A stretch of 64,000 nt of DNA, from positions 111,481-175,480 of the forward strand of contig JAQUCT010000001.1 of assembly GCA_028686075.1 (NCBI GenBank), given 5' to 3'. Shown piece by piece: positions 1 to 9,139 of this stretch (position 1 is its first letter; every line of letters starts with the position of its first letter). The stretch is from Bacillota bacterium. GTDB taxonomy: Bacteria; Bacillota; Clostridia; Ch29. The position numbers and the translations under genes were made by a program. The notes beneath the pieces were generated by a model, which was given only the letters and a program-made list of their open reading frames with translations, was not told the DNA's origin and did not search any database.

Positions 1-920
1 TGATAACTGGGGCGGCACAGATGGACGGAGCGATAATAGTTGTATCGGCGGCCGACGGCCCCATGCCGCAGACAAGGGAGCATATACTGCTTGCTAGACA
101 GGTAAACGTACCCTACATAGTGGTATACCTGAACAAATGTGATATGGTTGACGATGAGGAGCTAATAGAGCTGGTTGAGATGGAAGTAAGGGACCTTTTG
201 AACGAATATAAATTCCCCGGTGACGAAGTACCGGTAATAAAAGGTTCTGCACTCAAAGCCCTGGAGGACCCGGACAGCGAATGGGCGGATTCAATAACGG
301 AGCTTATGGACGCAGTGGACAAATATGTTCCCACGCCGGAGCGGGACACTGACAAGCCTTTTTTAATGCCGGTAGAGGACGTATTCAGCATAACTGGCCG
401 TGGTACCGTGGCAACGGGCAGGATAGAAAGAGGCTCTTTGAAGGTACAGGACCAGGTTGAGATAGTAGGACTTACCGAAGAGTCAAGGACAGTGGTAGTA
501 ACAGGCGTAGAAATGTTCAGGAAGCTTCTTGACGAGGCAGTGGCCGGAGACAACATAGGAGCACTACTGCGAGGCGTACAGCGTAACGAGATAGAAAGGG
601 GCCAGGTGCTGGCCAAGCCCGGTTCGATAAAACCGCATACGCACTTTGAGGCGGAAGTTTATGTACTGACTAAGGAAGAGGGTGGAAGGCACACACCGTT
701 TTTCAATGGATACAGGCCTCAGTTCTACTTCAGGACAACCGACGTAACCGGTACCATAGACCTGCCGGAGGGCGTAGAGATGTGCATGCCCGGGGATAAT
801 ATCACCATGACCATAAAGCTAATAATACCCATAGCCATAGAAGAAGGTATCCGCTTTGCAATAAGAGAAGGCGGAAAGACGGTAGGAGCGGGAGTCGTAT
901 CCAAGATACTGGAAGGCTAG
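1..920 (+). CDS. tuf: Elongation factor Tu, copy 1 (5' end outside the window)
   Basis: The C-terminal three quarters of EF-Tu, the GTPase that delivers aminoacyl-tRNA to the ribosomal A site. The frame is open from the first base. From the internal Met at base 21 the protein equals residues 99-395 of the complete copy at 16261-17448. The NKCD guanine-specificity motif and domains 2 and 3 are present. The shared coding DNA of the two copies is identical base for base, which points to recent gene conversion. This copy ends with two extra residues (Glu-Gly) before TAG; the other copy stops two codons earlier. Confidence 0.97.
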   Translation, partial: ITGAAQMDGAIIVVSAADGPMPQTREHILLARQVNVPYIVVYLNKCDMVDDEELIELVEMEVRDLLNEYKFPGDEVPVIKGSALKALEDPDSEWADSITELMDAVDKYVPTPERDTDKPFLMPVEDVFSITGRGTVATGRIERGSLKVQDQVEIVGLTEESRTVVVTGVEMFRKLLDEAVAGDNIGALLRGVQRNEIERGQVLAKPGSIKPHTHFEAEVYVLTKEEGGRHTPFFNGYRPQFYFRTTDVTGTIDLPEGVEMCMPGDNITMTIKLIIPIAIEEGIRFAIREGGKTVGAGVVSKILEG

Positions 921-1295
921 AAGACAGAGAGACGGGTACATTCCTTAGGTAATTAGGCCGGCGAATAGCGGACGGTGGTCAGTGGTTGGTGGCCAGGGAT
1001 AATCGGGGACATTTCGAAAGACAGTCTGACTGAAAGACAGGGGGACGGTTCTTGTGTCTGCCTTTTAGGATTGGATGCAGGGACAATGATCCGGTAAGCT
1101 GTTCGGTGCTTTGTGACAGCGGCCGGCGGTTAGCAGCCGGAGAGAAGTGATGGACAGACGGTGGTCAGGGAACGTTTAGGGGGCCTGATGCCCCATAAGC
1201 CTTCCCTGACGCCTGGCACCTGTGATCTGTTACCTGCAAGCTTTACCCTGACGCCTACCAACTGCGAACTACTAGTACCAATCACCTGTGATCTA
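921..1295. repeat. Degenerate repeat-rich spacer after tuf copy 1
   Basis: No gene is visible here. The left part has G-rich words such as GGTGGTCAGTGGTTGGTGG (about 974-992). The right part has roughly complementary words built on CACCTGTGATCTG, CTACCAACTGCGAACTACTAG and similar (about 1217-1293), so the two halves could pair loosely over long range. The same layout and several of the same words, for example CCTGGCACCT and TGATCTGT, recur after the second tuf at 17449-17680. The two spacers are therefore related copies. Function unknown; they may be decayed remains of a duplicated tuf downstream region or a small repeat family. Confidence 0.6.
1035..1059 (+). repeat. Short hairpin with GGACGGTTCTT loop (copy 1)
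   Basis: AGACA at 1035-1039 pairs with TGTCT at 1055-1059 around a loop that contains GGGGACGGTTCTT. The same loop core occurs at 38441-38470, 43513-43540 and, as a variant, 56372-56404, each time with a different but complementary stem. Confidence 0.55.
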
Positions 1296-1298
1296 TTG

Positions 1299-1327
1299 TT
1301 GACAATCCAAACAATGTGTGGTAAATT
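1299..1327 (+). promoter_or_regulatory. Predicted sigma-A promoter for rpmG-secE-nusG
   Basis: TTGACA at 1299-1304, a 17-base spacer, and TAAATT at 1322-1327 preceded by the extended -10 dinucleotide TG at 1319-1320. It lies about 60 bases before the rpmG start. The -35 is a perfect consensus and the -10 matches four of six. Confidence 0.7.
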
Positions 1328-1387
1328 TTATTGGTAATCTTAGGCTCCATACCGGGGGTTAGCCAGAGCGGTTCGGGAGGTGTAGTC

Positions 1388-1537
1388 ATGAGAGTTAAAG
1401 TAACCCTGGCGTGTACGGAATGCAAACAAAGAAATTATAACTCATTGAAGAATAAGAAAAACAATCCCGAAAGGATCGAAATGAACAAATACTGCAAGTT
1501 TTGCGGCAAGCACACTCTCCACAGGGAGACAAAATAA
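1388..1537 (+). CDS. rpmG: Ribosomal protein L33, zinc-binding form
   Basis: Protein of 49 residues for the large ribosomal subunit. Two CxxC pairs (CTEC near the N-terminus, CKFC near the C-terminus) identify the zinc-binding (C+) form. The ATG at 1388 was chosen over an upstream in-frame ATG at 1331 because GGGAGG lies just before it and L33 is normally 49-50 residues. It is first in a run with secE and nusG, the usual order in Firmicutes; the tRNA-Trp gene often found between rpmG and secE in other Firmicutes is absent. Confidence 0.95.
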   Translation: MRVKVTLACTECKQRNYNSLKNKKNNPERIEMNKYCKFCGKHTLHRETK

Positions 1538-1568
1538 TAAGCCAAAAAATATTTAGGGTGTGAGTTAT

Positions 1569-1775
1569 ATGGCGGGTGGGAAAAAAGGCTTTGGCAGCAA
1601 GGCTGTCAGATTCGTAAAAGAAACAAGGTCCGAGCTCAAAAAGGTAATATGGCCCGGCAGAAAAGAGCTGGTATCATTTACCTCGGTGGTTTTTGTTGCC
1701 GTGATAGCGGCGGCACTGCTGATATTTGTAGTTGACCTCGCCTTCGGACAGTTGCTGGGACTGATAATCGGATAA
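1569..1775 (+). CDS. secE: Preprotein translocase subunit SecE
   Basis: Small membrane subunit of the SecYEG channel, 68 residues: a basic amphipathic N-terminal half that carries the KKVIWP-like motif, then one transmembrane helix at about residues 32-55. The ATG at 1569 is preferred to a GTG at 1560, since AGGGTG at 1554-1559 is well spaced for the ATG and the GTG overlaps that site. It lies between rpmG and nusG, as in most bacteria. Confidence 0.95.
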   Translation: MAGGKKGFGSKAVRFVKETRSELKKVIWPGRKELVSFTSVVFVAVIAAALLIFVVDLAFGQLLGLIIG

Positions 1776-1776
1776 A

Positions 1777-1807
1777 AGGAGGGAAGGGCCGTTAGGCCCT
1801 TAAGTTT
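1777..1807 (+). promoter_or_regulatory. Ribosome binding site with an intervening hairpin before nusG
   Basis: AAGGAGGG at 1777-1783 lies 24 bases from the nusG ATG, too far for a normal ribosome binding site. Between them AAGGGCC (1784-1790) pairs perfectly with GGCCCTT (1795-1801) around a GTTA loop. If the hairpin forms, the remaining spacer is AAGTTT (6 bases), a normal distance. The structure therefore probably decides whether nusG is translated efficiently. Confidence 0.6.
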
Positions 1808-2335
1808 ATGTCTGAAATACAGCAAGCAAAATGGTATGTTATCCATACATACTCCGGTTATGAAAATAAGGTAAAGGCCAATCTGGAAAAGGCCGTTGAA
1901 AACCGGGGGATGCAGGATGTCATAGCCGAAGTGCAGGTCCCTATGGAAGAGCATTATGAGAGGAAGAACAATAAGCTCAAAAAGACGCTTAAAAAAGTTT
2001 TTCCTGGGTATGTGCTTGTAAAAATGGTTATGAATGACGAATCCTGGTATGTTGTACGTAACACCCGGGGAGTCACCGGTTTCGTGGGACCGGGGTCAAA
2101 GCCCGTGCCCCTTACCGATGAGGAGATAGTTAACCTGGGCGTTGAAGAGATACCCATAGTAATAGATTTCAAGGTTAAGGATTCGGTAAAGGTAATAAGC
2201 GGACCCTTTGAGAACTTTATAGGGACCATCGAGGAGATAAACCTTGATAAGCACAAGGTGAAGGTGCTAATATCCATGTTCGGCAGAGAAACTCCTGTAG
2301 AACTGGACTTTGTTCAAATTGAAAAAATCCGGTAA
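1808..2335 (+). CDS. nusG: Transcription elongation/termination factor NusG
   Basis: Protein of 175 residues that binds the RNA polymerase clamp and links it to the ribosome or Rho. It has an N-terminal NGN domain (about residues 7-110, beginning with the WYVIHTYSGYE signature) and a C-terminal KOW domain (about 120-175, with VISGPFENFIG). The ATG start is the only one that gives the full NGN domain. It precedes rplK-rplA, the common arrangement. Confidence 0.97.
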   Translation: MSEIQQAKWYVIHTYSGYENKVKANLEKAVENRGMQDVIAEVQVPMEEHYERKNNKLKKTLKKVFPGYVLVKMVMNDESWYVVRNTRGVTGFVGPGSKPVPLTDEEIVNLGVEEIPIVIDFKVKDSVKVISGPFENFIGTIEEINLDKHKVKVLISMFGRETPVELDFVQIEKIR

Positions 2336-2347
2336 GGAGGTGTAGTT

Positions 2348-2773
2348 GTGGCAAAGAAGGTTGTTGGAATGGTAAAATTGCAAATACCGGCAGGCAAGGC
2401 TACTCCGGCGCCACCGGTGGGAACCGCCCTGGGACCCCATGGGGTGAACATAATGGGCTTTTGCAAGGAGTTTAATGAAAGAACCGCAAAGCAGGCGGGG
2501 TTGGTCATTCCGGCGGTTATTACCATATATCAGGATAGGTCCTTTAGCTTTATAACCAAAACGCCTCCTGCTCCTGTACTGTTGAAGAAGGCGGCAGGTA
2601 TAGACAGTGGTTCCGGGGAACCCAACAGTGTTAAGGTAGGTAAAGTTTCAAAGGCCAAGGTAAAGGAAATAGCCGAACTCAAGATGGCCGACTTAAACGC
2701 CGCGGATATGGAAGCGGCCGTAAGGATGGTTGAGGGCACGGCAAGAAGCATGGGTCTGGTTGTGGAAGAATAA
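2348..2773 (+). CDS. rplK: Ribosomal protein L11
   Basis: Protein of 141 residues, the usual length. It binds 23S rRNA in the GTPase-associated centre with L10. The N-terminal domain has the proline-rich [12 protein letters not shown]-type motif and the C-terminal half is the RNA-binding domain. GTG start at 2348, preceded by AAGGAGG. It follows nusG by 12 bases and precedes rplA. Confidence 0.97.
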   Translation: MAKKVVGMVKLQIPAGKATPAPPVGTALGPHGVNIMGFCKEFNERTAKQAGLVIPAVITIYQDRSFSFITKTPPAPVLLKKAAGIDSGSGEPNSVKVGKVSKAKVKEIAELKMADLNAADMEAAVRMVEGTARSMGLVVEE

Positions 2774-2834
2774 ACAAACCGGATACTAAGTGGGAGGTAA
2801 AAATACCGCAAACACCACAGGGGAGGTAAAAGGA

Positions 2835-3533
2835 ATGCCAAAGAAAGGAAAAAAGTATCGTGAAAGCATAGGTCTTTACGAAGCGGATAAACAGTACGAT
2901 TCGATGGAAGCACTGGAGCTTTTGCAAAAGACCGCAAAGGCGAACTTTGATGAAACGGTGGAGATATCCATAAAGCTTGGGGTGGACCCGAGGCACGCGG
3001 ACCAGCAGGTAAGGGGAGCCATAGTATTGCCCCACGGTACCGGCAAAACCAGGAGGGTTCTGGTTATGACCAAGGGCGAAAAAGTTAAGGAAGCCGAGAA
3101 TGCGGGTGCCGACTATGTAGGCCTTGAAGAATACGTGGAGAAGATTCAGAAGGAAAACTGGCTTGAATTTGACGTGGTGGTGGCCACTCCTGACGTAATG
3201 AACGTTGTGGGAAGGCTTGGTAAAGTGCTTGGCCCCAAGGGGTTTATGCCCAACCCGAAATCCGGGACCGTTACCTTTGATCTGGCAAAGGCCATTGCCG
3301 AAATAAAAGCCGGTAAGATAGAGTACAGATTGGACAAGTCCAGTATAATACACGCCCCGATAGGAAGGGTATCCTTTGGGACCGAAAAGCTTGCGGAAAA
3401 CTACAAGACCCTTATGGAGGCCATTATCAAAGCAAGGCCAGCCTCTGCAAAGGGACACTATATAAGAAGTATTGTGATTTCCAGCACTATGGGACCGGGG
3501 ATTAAGATAAATACCGCGAAACCGGTTGACTAA
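2835..3533 (+). CDS. rplA: Ribosomal protein L1
   Basis: Protein of 232 residues of the L1 stalk, which helps release deacylated tRNA from the E site. The central SGTVT-type signature near [10 protein letters not shown] is present. The ATG at 2835 (MPKKGKKY) is preferred to an upstream ATG at 2790 because GGGGAGG lies directly before it and the longer form adds residues unlike any L1. It follows rplK. In several bacteria L1 binds its own mRNA to control this operon; I did not identify such a site here. Confidence 0.96.
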   Translation: MPKKGKKYRESIGLYEADKQYDSMEALELLQKTAKANFDETVEISIKLGVDPRHADQQVRGAIVLPHGTGKTRRVLVMTKGEKVKEAENAGADYVGLEEYVEKIQKENWLEFDVVVATPDVMNVVGRLGKVLGPKGFMPNPKSGTVTFDLAKAIAEIKAGKIEYRLDKSSIIHAPIGRVSFGTEKLAENYKTLMEAIIKARPASAKGHYIRSIVISSTMGPGIKINTAKPVD

Positions 3534-3574
3534 AAAACAGACAGAGTTTTAAAAAATTTAAATATCCGATTTAC

Positions 3575-3720
3575 CCAAGACAGTAGGAGCTTTTCAAGCT
3601 TAAACATTCCTACCGAGGTATAAAGCTAAGGTGTATAATTATTGCACTCTATTGCCTCCGCTTGTCCTTGGGCGGAGTTTTTGGTTTTAAGGCACGGGGA
3701 ATGCCCATTTTACCGGAGGA
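3575..3720 (+). ncRNA. L10 leader (autoregulatory leader of rplJ-rplL)
   Basis: The spacer between rplA and rplJ holds CCTACCGAGGTATAA (about 3609-3623), close to the conserved CCTGCCGAGGT core of Firmicute L10 leaders, in the expected place. An attenuator-like hairpin follows at 3656-3682. Known role of the family: the L10-L12 complex binds the leader and represses its own operon. The outer boundaries are approximate. Confidence 0.75.
3656..3682 (+). terminator. Attenuator hairpin within the rplJ leader
   Basis: CTCCGC (3656-3661) pairs with GCGGAG (3672-3677), followed by five T residues at 3678-3682. It lies inside the L10 leader about 50 bases before rplJ and probably sets premature termination. 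Confidence 0.65.
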
Positions 3721-3733
3721 GGTGTAAAATCAA

Positions 3734-4258
3734 TTGGCGGACAACAAAAGCGTAAAACAACAGATAGTGAACGAGATTAAAGAAAAGCTTCAACGGGCCG
3801 GTGCAATTGTGCTGGTTGACTATAGGGGCCTCAACGTTGAAGAGGTTACAGAGCTTAGGAAAAGGTTCAGGGAAGCCGGGGCTGATTACAAGGTATATAA
3901 AAACACCCTTATGACCAGGGCTTTTAACGAGTTGGAGAACGAAAGCCTTATTCCCTATCTTACCGGGCCCAATGCCATAGCCCTTGGATATGACGACCCG
4001 GTGGCCCCGGCCAAAATTCTCGCAGACTTTGCAAAGGACCATGACAAGCTGGAGATAAAAGCCGGGATAGTAGATGGAAAGTTTATTGACGTTGATGGTG
4101 TTAAGACACTGGCCAGCCTGCCGTCCAAAGAAGTACTTGTGGCTCAAGTACTCGGTGGTCTAAACTCGCCGATTACCGGTCTGGTAAGCGTGCTGCAGGG
4201 TAATATAAGAAACCTTGTATATGCACTTAATGCTATTAGTGAGCAAAAAACTGCTTAG
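3734..4258 (+). CDS. rplJ: Ribosomal protein L10
   Basis: Protein of 174 residues that anchors L7/L12 dimers to the 50S stalk. It begins with the typical basic N-terminus and the VDYRGLNVEEVTELR-type region, and its C-terminal helix is the L12 docking site. The TTG start at 3734 follows GGAGGAGGTG with normal spacing. It is cotranscribed with rplL and controlled by the L10 leader upstream. Confidence 0.96.
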   Translation: MADNKSVKQQIVNEIKEKLQRAGAIVLVDYRGLNVEEVTELRKRFREAGADYKVYKNTLMTRAFNELENESLIPYLTGPNAIALGYDDPVAPAKILADFAKDHDKLEIKAGIVDGKFIDVDGVKTLASLPSKEVLVAQVLGGLNSPITGLVSVLQGNIRNLVYALNAISEQKTA

Positions 4259-4286
4259 CAAATAAAAATTATGGAGGGATAAAACA

Positions 4287-4673
4287 ATGGCAAGCGAAAA
4301 AATCGAAAAACTTATTGAAGAGGTTAAAAATCTGACTGTATTGGAACTGTCCGAATTGGTTAAAGCCCTTGAAGAGGAATTCGGCGTAAGCGCAGCCGCT
4401 CCCATGGCTGTAGCGGCAATGCCCGCCGCTGGTGCTGCTCCTGCAGCTGCAGAAGAGGAAAAGACCGAGTTTGACGTAGTACTCGCCAGCATAGGGCAGC
4501 AGAAGATTAAGGTTATAAAGGTTGTTAGAGAAATAACAGGTCTTGGCCTCAAGGAAGCCAAGGAACTGGTGGATACCGCTCCCAAGCCGGTTAAAGAAGG
4601 CGTATCCAAGGAAGACGCCCAGTCCATTAAGGCAAAACTTGAAGAAGTGGGTGCCGGTGTGGAAGTTAAATAA
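4287..4673 (+). CDS. rplL: Ribosomal protein L7/L12
   Basis: Protein of 128 residues present as multiple dimers on the ribosomal stalk, where it recruits the translational GTPases. It shows the N-terminal dimerisation helix, an Ala-rich flexible hinge at about residues 35-55, and the C-terminal domain with the conserved [12 protein letters not shown] motif. The ATG is preceded by GGAGGG. A strong terminator follows, which ends the rplJ-rplL unit before rpoB. Confidence 0.97.
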   Translation: MASEKIEKLIEEVKNLTVLELSELVKALEEEFGVSAAAPMAVAAMPAAGAAPAAAEEEKTEFDVVLASIGQQKIKVIKVVREITGLGLKEAKELVDTAPKPVKEGVSKEDAQSIKAKLEEVGAGVEVK

Positions 4674-4694
4674 ACTGTCCTTAAAGCAAAAACA

Positions 4695-4738
4695 AAACAA
4701 GAGGTAGGAAAGCATATTTTCCTGCCTTCTTGTTTTTT
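4695..4738 (+). terminator. Rho-independent terminator after rplL
   Basis: A long hairpin with arms at about 4695-4711 and 4718-4735, with small internal mismatches and a T run at its 3' end. It separates rplJL from rpoBC. Confidence 0.85.
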
Positions 4739-4761
4739 AAAATAAAATATTTTACATATGG

Positions 4762-4790
4762 TTGACAATAATACAACATTGTGTTAATAT
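4762..4790 (+). promoter_or_regulatory. Predicted sigma-A promoter for rpoB-rpoC
   Basis: TTGACA at 4762-4767, a 17-base spacer, TAATAT at 4785-4790, with an extended -10 TG at 4782-4783. It is the best promoter between the rplL terminator and rpoB, but lies about 575 bases before rpoB because a repeat element sits between. Confidence 0.65.
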
Positions 4791-5016
4791 TGTTAATTGC
4801 ATTGATATAAACAGAATTCTTAGTGCTACTTGTCGGTCACTTATGTCAATAGCTCTATAATTGCGTCTTTTGCAATGCGTAGAAATGCTAGCAAAGAGCT
4901 AGAAACGGGAGTATTAGTGGCGGCTAGTCATCGGATAAATATAATTAGTATTTATTATTATTTTTGTATAAAATATTTATTATATGGAAATAGTATAATA
5001 GATGTTTTTTGCCCAG

Positions 5017-5202
5017 TTATATACAATGCATTAATAGTATTACGTTCTTTTGTCTGTCATTCCGAAGAAACGAAACCCGAAGAATCCAACTCTGTCGCTT
5101 AAGATGGCGAAGCCCGAAGAATCTTATTGGAGAAAGGTTCTTCGCCAATGCTCAGGATGACACGCTAGGGGATGTAAAGCTTTAAATGCGTTATATATAT
5201 AG
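5017..5202. mobile_element. MITE-like inverted-repeat element between the rpoB promoter and rpoB
   Basis: The ends are imperfect inverted repeats of about 50 bases: the left end (5017-5070: TTATATACAATGCATTAA, then TGTCATTCCGAAG) mirrors the right end (5147-5202: CTCAGGATGACA, then AATGCGTTATATATATAG). The interior has GCGAAG/GAAGAATC words, the TGTCATCCTGAGC type of repeat seen in many bacterial genomes. The right half recurs, inverted, at 63919-64000. No transposase is encoded. An AT-rich ORF running through it looks spurious. Just beyond it, TATAAT at 5214-5219 could act as a -10 element, though its -35 (TTATAT, at the element's edge) is poor. Confidence 0.65.
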
Positions 5203-5273
5203 ACTTTTTTAGGTATAATGGTCGTCGGCTTGGTTGTTAAAATAATAGTATTATACGTTCTACTCGTATTAAT

Positions 5274-5314
5274 GGCCTCCCTGTTGGAAAAAACGGACCG
5301 AAAATCGGGAGGCC
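5274..5314 (+). promoter_or_regulatory. Hairpin in the rpoB leader
   Basis: GGCCTCCC (5274-5281) pairs perfectly with GGGAGGCC (5307-5314). The following CTTGTTT is a weak T tract, so it may be an attenuator or a structured leader. A second small hairpin (GCGAC/GTCGC, about 5325-5337) lies nearer the gene. Confidence 0.5.
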
Positions 5315-5365
5315 CTTGTTTGCAGCGACTAAGTCGCTATTTTACTTTATTTCGAGAGGTGAACG

Positions 5366-8300
5366 ATGATGGTGCATCCTGTTCAAATGGGTAAGAAGAC
5401 TAGAATGAGCTATTCCAAAATTGATGAGGTTCTGGATATGCCAAACCTCATAGAGGTTCAGAAAAACTCCTACCTGTGGTTTTTGGAAGAGGGTCTGAGG
5501 GAGGTGTTCGAAGATATTTCTCCTATTCAGGACTACACCGGGAATCTGGTGCTTGAGTTCTTGGATTACTACATTGAGGATAAGCCCAAGTACTCGGTGG
5601 AGGAATGCAAGGAACGGGACGTTACATATTCCGCTCCCATGAAGGTAAGGGTAAGGCTTATAAACAGAGAAACGGGAGAAGTAAAGGAACAGGAAGTCTT
5701 CATGGGCGATTTTCCTCTTATGACGGACAAGGGTACATTCATCATTAACGGGGCTGAGAGGGTTATAGTAAGCCAGCTTGTAAGGTCTCCCGGGGTCTAT
5801 TATTCTGAAGAAATTGATAAGACCGGTAAGAGGCTTTTTTCAGCTACCGTAATCCCCAACAGGGGTGCATGGCTTGAATATGAAACGGATTCCAACGATA
5901 TAGTATACGTTAGGGTGGACCGGACCAGGAAGATTCCGGTAACGGTGCTGGTCAGGGCAATGGGGTACGCCACCAATAATGAGATAATAGAGCTTTTAGG
6001 GTCGGGCGAAAGGCTGTTGGCAACCCTTGAAAAGGACAACTCCAAGACATCCGAGGAAGCCCTTCTGGATATATACAAGAGACTTCGGCCGGGGGAACCA
6101 CCCACCATTGACAGTGCCCAATCTCTTATTAATACGCTGTTTTTTGACCCAAAAAGGTATGACCTGGCAAAGGTGGGAAGGTATAAATTCAACAAAAAAC
6201 TATCGTTGTGGTCCAGGATATGGGGTAAGATAAGTGCTCAGGACATTGTAAACCCTGCCACTGGGGAAGTTATAGTCGAAAAGGGACGAAGGATCGACAA
6301 GGAGCAGGCAAAGGCCATTCAGAACTCCGGTATAAACTCTGTTGATATAAAGTATGAGGATACGGAAGTAAGGGTAGTGGGCAACAATTTTGTGGACGTA
6401 AAGTCTGTGGAACTCCCCTTTGATATATCGGAAATAGACCAGCTTAAGCTGAGCAGGATGCTGTATTATCCGGTGTTGAAGGAAATTATGGATTCTGGCA
6501 GTTCTGCGGAGGAATTAAAGGAAAGCCTTAAGGAAAGGGTGGCGGAACTATCGCCAAAGCATATTATAATAGATGATATTATAGCATCGGTAAACTATGC
6601 ATTCGGTCTGGTCTACGAAACAGGAGACGTGGACGATATAGACCATCTGGGTAACAGGAGGCTCCGGTGTGTAGGTGAGCTTTTACAGAACCAGTTCAGG
6701 ATAGGCCTTTCAAGGATGGAAAGGGTGGTCAAGGAAAGGATGACCATTCAGGATATAGACGTTGTTACGCCCCAGGCTTTAATAAATATAAGGCCGGTGG
6801 TGGCGTCCATTAAGGAATTTTTTGGCAGCAGCCAGTTGTCCCAGTTTATGGACCAGACCAACCCACTGGCGGAACTTACGCACAAGCGAAGACTGTCTGC
6901 CCTTGGCCCGGGAGGTTTAAGCAGGGAGCGGGCAGGCTTTGAGGTGAGGGACGTACACAACTCCCACTACGGCAGGATATGTCCGATAGAGACCCCCGAG
7001 GGTCCCAACATCGGTTTGATTGGTTCATTGAGTACCTATGCCAGGATAAATGAATACGGGTTTATTGAGGCACCATATAGAAGGGTGGACAACAAACGGG
7101 GTGTGGTTACCGACGAGATAGTATATATGACGGCGGATGAAGAGGGAGAATATATAATAGCCCAGGCCAACGAACCTCTGGATGAAGAGGGAAGGTTTTT
7201 GGATAAAAAGATTACTTCAAGGGCGGGGACCAAAAGGGATATAGTGGTGGTTCCGTCTTTGGAGGTGGACTATATGGACGTGTCCCCCAAACAGGTTGTG
7301 TCGGTGGCTACATCCATGATTCCCTTCCTTGAAAACGACGACGCGAACAGGGCACTTATGGGTGCCAACATGCAGAGGCAGGCGGTACCGCTCCTAAAGC
7401 CTCAAGCACCCATCGTGGGTACAGGAATGGAGTATAAGGCGGCTGGGGATTCGGGAGTAGTGCTTATTGCTGAGGAAGCCGGTATTGTGGAAAAGGCAAC
7501 AGCGGAAGAGATAAGGATACGCCGGAAAAGCGACGGCGGTATGGATATATACCATCTACTCAAATTCAAACGCTCCAACCAGGGCACCTGCATAAACCAA
7601 AGGCCCATTGTATCGGTAGGAGAAGAGGTGCTAAAGGACCAGGTTATAGCCGACGGGTCCTCCACAAAGGAGGGGGAAATATCCCTTGGCAAGGACGTGC
7701 TTGTGGGCTTTATGACCTGGGAGGGTTATAATTACGAGGACGCGATACTTATAAGTGAAAAGCTTGTTATGAATGATGTGTACACATCCATCCATATAGA
7801 GGAATATGAAGCCGAGGCCAGGGACACAAAGCTTGGCCCCGAAGAGATAACCAGGGATATTCCAAACGTGGGCGAGGACGCCTTAAAGGACCTTGACGAA
7901 AGGGGAATAATAAGAATAGGTGCCGAAGTCAGGGCCGGGGATATACTGGTAGGAAAAGTAACGCCAAAGGGTGAAACGGAACTTACCGCCGAGGAAAGAC
8001 TCCTAAGGGCAATATTTGGTGAAAAGGCCCGGGAGGTCCGGGATACATCCCTACGGGTTCCCCACGGCGAATCCGGAATAATAGTCGATGTTAAGGTGTT
8101 TACCCGGGAGACCGGCGACGAGCTGCCACCTGGAGTGAACCATCTCGTAAGGGTATACGTAGCCCAGAAGAGAAAAATCTCGGTCGGAGACAAAATGGCG
8201 GGCCGGCATGGAAACAAAGGGGTAATATCCAGGATACTGCCTGAGGAGGATATGCCTTTTCTTCCTGACGGAACACCCCTTGAAATTGTGCTAAACCCCC

Positions 8301-9121
8301 TGGGGGTACCCTCCAGAATGAATATAGGACAAGTGCTTGAAGTGCATTTGGGCCTTGCAGCCAAAGAGCTGGGCTGGGAAATAGCCACACCGGTTTTTGA
8401 CGGAGCCAGTGAGGAGGACGTGTTTGAAACGCTGCGTCAGGCGGACCTTCCCGAAGACGGAAAGCTTATCGTATATGACGGAAGGACCGGCCTGCCCTTT
8501 GACAACAGGGTTACGGTAGGATATATGTATATGATGAAACTGGCACACTTGGTGGACGATAAGATACACGCCCGCTCCACCGGTCCCTATTCGTTGGTTA
8601 CCCAGCAGCCGTTGGGGGGTAAGGCCCAATTCGGCGGGCAGAGGTTCGGCGAAATGGAGGTTTGGGCCCTTGAGGCTTACGGTGCGTCCCATACGTTGCA
8701 GGAAATTTTGACGGTAAAATCCGATGACGTGGTGGGCAGAGTCAAAACCTATGAGGCCATAGTTAAAGGGGAGAACATTCCGGAGCCCGGAATACCCGAG
8801 TCCTTCAAGGTTTTGATAAAGGAACTGCAAAGCCTGGCGCTGGATGTGAAGGTTCTTTCGGAGGAAAACGAAGAAATAGCACTTAAGGAACTGGATGAGG
8901 ACGAGGAAGAAGCGGAAGAACTGTCGGTAAACATTGAGGGCAGAGAGGATGAACCGGAGGATATTTCCTACAGTGAGAGGCTTGACGAAGACGACGATGA
9001 AGAGGTTGAGGAAGAACTGAATTTAGACGACATACAGCCTATGGACGATGAGGACATTGAAATTGACGGTTCCCTTTTTGAGGACGAAGATTTTGAAAAA
9101 GACGATGAGTTGGATTATTAA
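5366..9121 (+). CDS. rpoB: RNA polymerase beta subunit
   Basis: Protein of 1251 residues that forms one jaw of the catalytic cleft of RNA polymerase. The rifampicin-binding region ([15 protein letters not shown] followed by [14 protein letters not shown]) has the residues usual in sensitive enzymes. The C-terminal part with the flap and the [20 protein letters not shown] switch region is intact. Odd: the last 75-80 residues are very acidic and probably disordered, which makes it longer than the B. subtilis protein. The start is one of two adjacent ATGs (5366, 5369) behind GAGAGGTGA. rpoC follows after 18 bases. Confidence 0.98.
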   Translation: MMVHPVQMGKKTRMSYSKIDEVLDMPNLIEVQKNSYLWFLEEGLREVFEDISPIQDYTGNLVLEFLDYYIEDKPKYSVEECKERDVTYSAPMKVRVRLINRETGEVKEQEVFMGDFPLMTDKGTFIINGAERVIVSQLVRSPGVYYSEEIDKTGKRLFSATVIPNRGAWLEYETDSNDIVYVRVDRTRKIPVTVLVRAMGYATNNEIIELLGSGERLLATLEKDNSKTSEEALLDIYKRLRPGEPPTIDSAQSLINTLFFDPKRYDLAKVGRYKFNKKLSLWSRIWGKISAQDIVNPATGEVIVEKGRRIDKEQAKAIQNSGINSVDIKYEDTEVRVVGNNFVDVKSVELPFDISEIDQLKLSRMLYYPVLKEIMDSGSSAEELKESLKERVAELSPKHIIIDDIIASVNYAFGLVYETGDVDDIDHLGNRRLRCVGELLQNQFRIGLSRMERVVKERMTIQDIDVVTPQALINIRPVVASIKEFFGSSQLSQFMDQTNPLAELTHKRRLSALGPGGLSRERAGFEVRDVHNSHYGRICPIETPEGPNIGLIGSLSTYARINEYGFIEAPYRRVDNKRGVVTDEIVYMTADEEGEYIIAQANEPLDEEGRFLDKKITSRAGTKRDIVVVPSLEVDYMDVSPKQVVSVATSMIPFLENDDANRALMGANMQRQAVPLLKPQAPIVGTGMEYKAAGDSGVVLIAEEAGIVEKATAEEIRIRRKSDGGMDIYHLLKFKRSNQGTCINQRPIVSVGEEVLKDQVIADGSSTKEGEISLGKDVLVGFMTWEGYNYEDAILISEKLVMNDVYTSIHIEEYEAEARDTKLGPEEITRDIPNVGEDALKDLDERGIIRIGAEVRAGDILVGKVTPKGETELTAEERLLRAIFGEKAREVRDTSLRVPHGESGIIVDVKVFTRETGDELPPGVNHLVRVYVAQKRKISVGDKMAGRHGNKGVISRILPEEDMPFLPDGTPLEIVLNPLGVPSRMNIGQVLEVHLGLAAKELGWEIATPVFDGASEEDVFETLRQADLPEDGKLIVYDGRTGLPFDNRVTVGYMYMMKLAHLVDDKIHARSTGPYSLVTQQPLGGKAQFGGQRFGEMEVWALEAYGASHTLQEILTVKSDDVVGRVKTYEAIVKGENIPEPGIPESFKVLIKELQSLALDVKVLSEENEEIALKELDEDEEEAEELSVNIEGREDEPEDISYSERLDEDDDEEVEEELNLDDIQPMDDEDIEIDGSLFEDEDFEKDDELDY

Positions 9122-9139
9122 TGAAGGGAGAGAAACCCC

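Noticed and set aside
1328-1387. tRNA gene before rpmG
   Set aside because: GGTTAGCCAGAGCGGTTC hints at a D arm, but no acceptor stem, anticodon arm or T arm can be formed.
2679-3458. Long minus-strand reading frame opposite rplA
   Set aside because: It lies entirely antisense to rplK/rplA and is a by-product of codon use there; no ribosome binding site or known motif.
4830-5102. AT-rich open reading frame of 90 codons before rpoB
   Set aside because: It runs through the MITE-like element, lacks a ribosome binding site and shows no protein-like composition.
7732-8388. Minus-strand reading frame of 218 codons opposite rpoB
   Set aside because: Antisense to the best conserved part of rpoB; Ser/Pro-rich composition typical of shadow frames.
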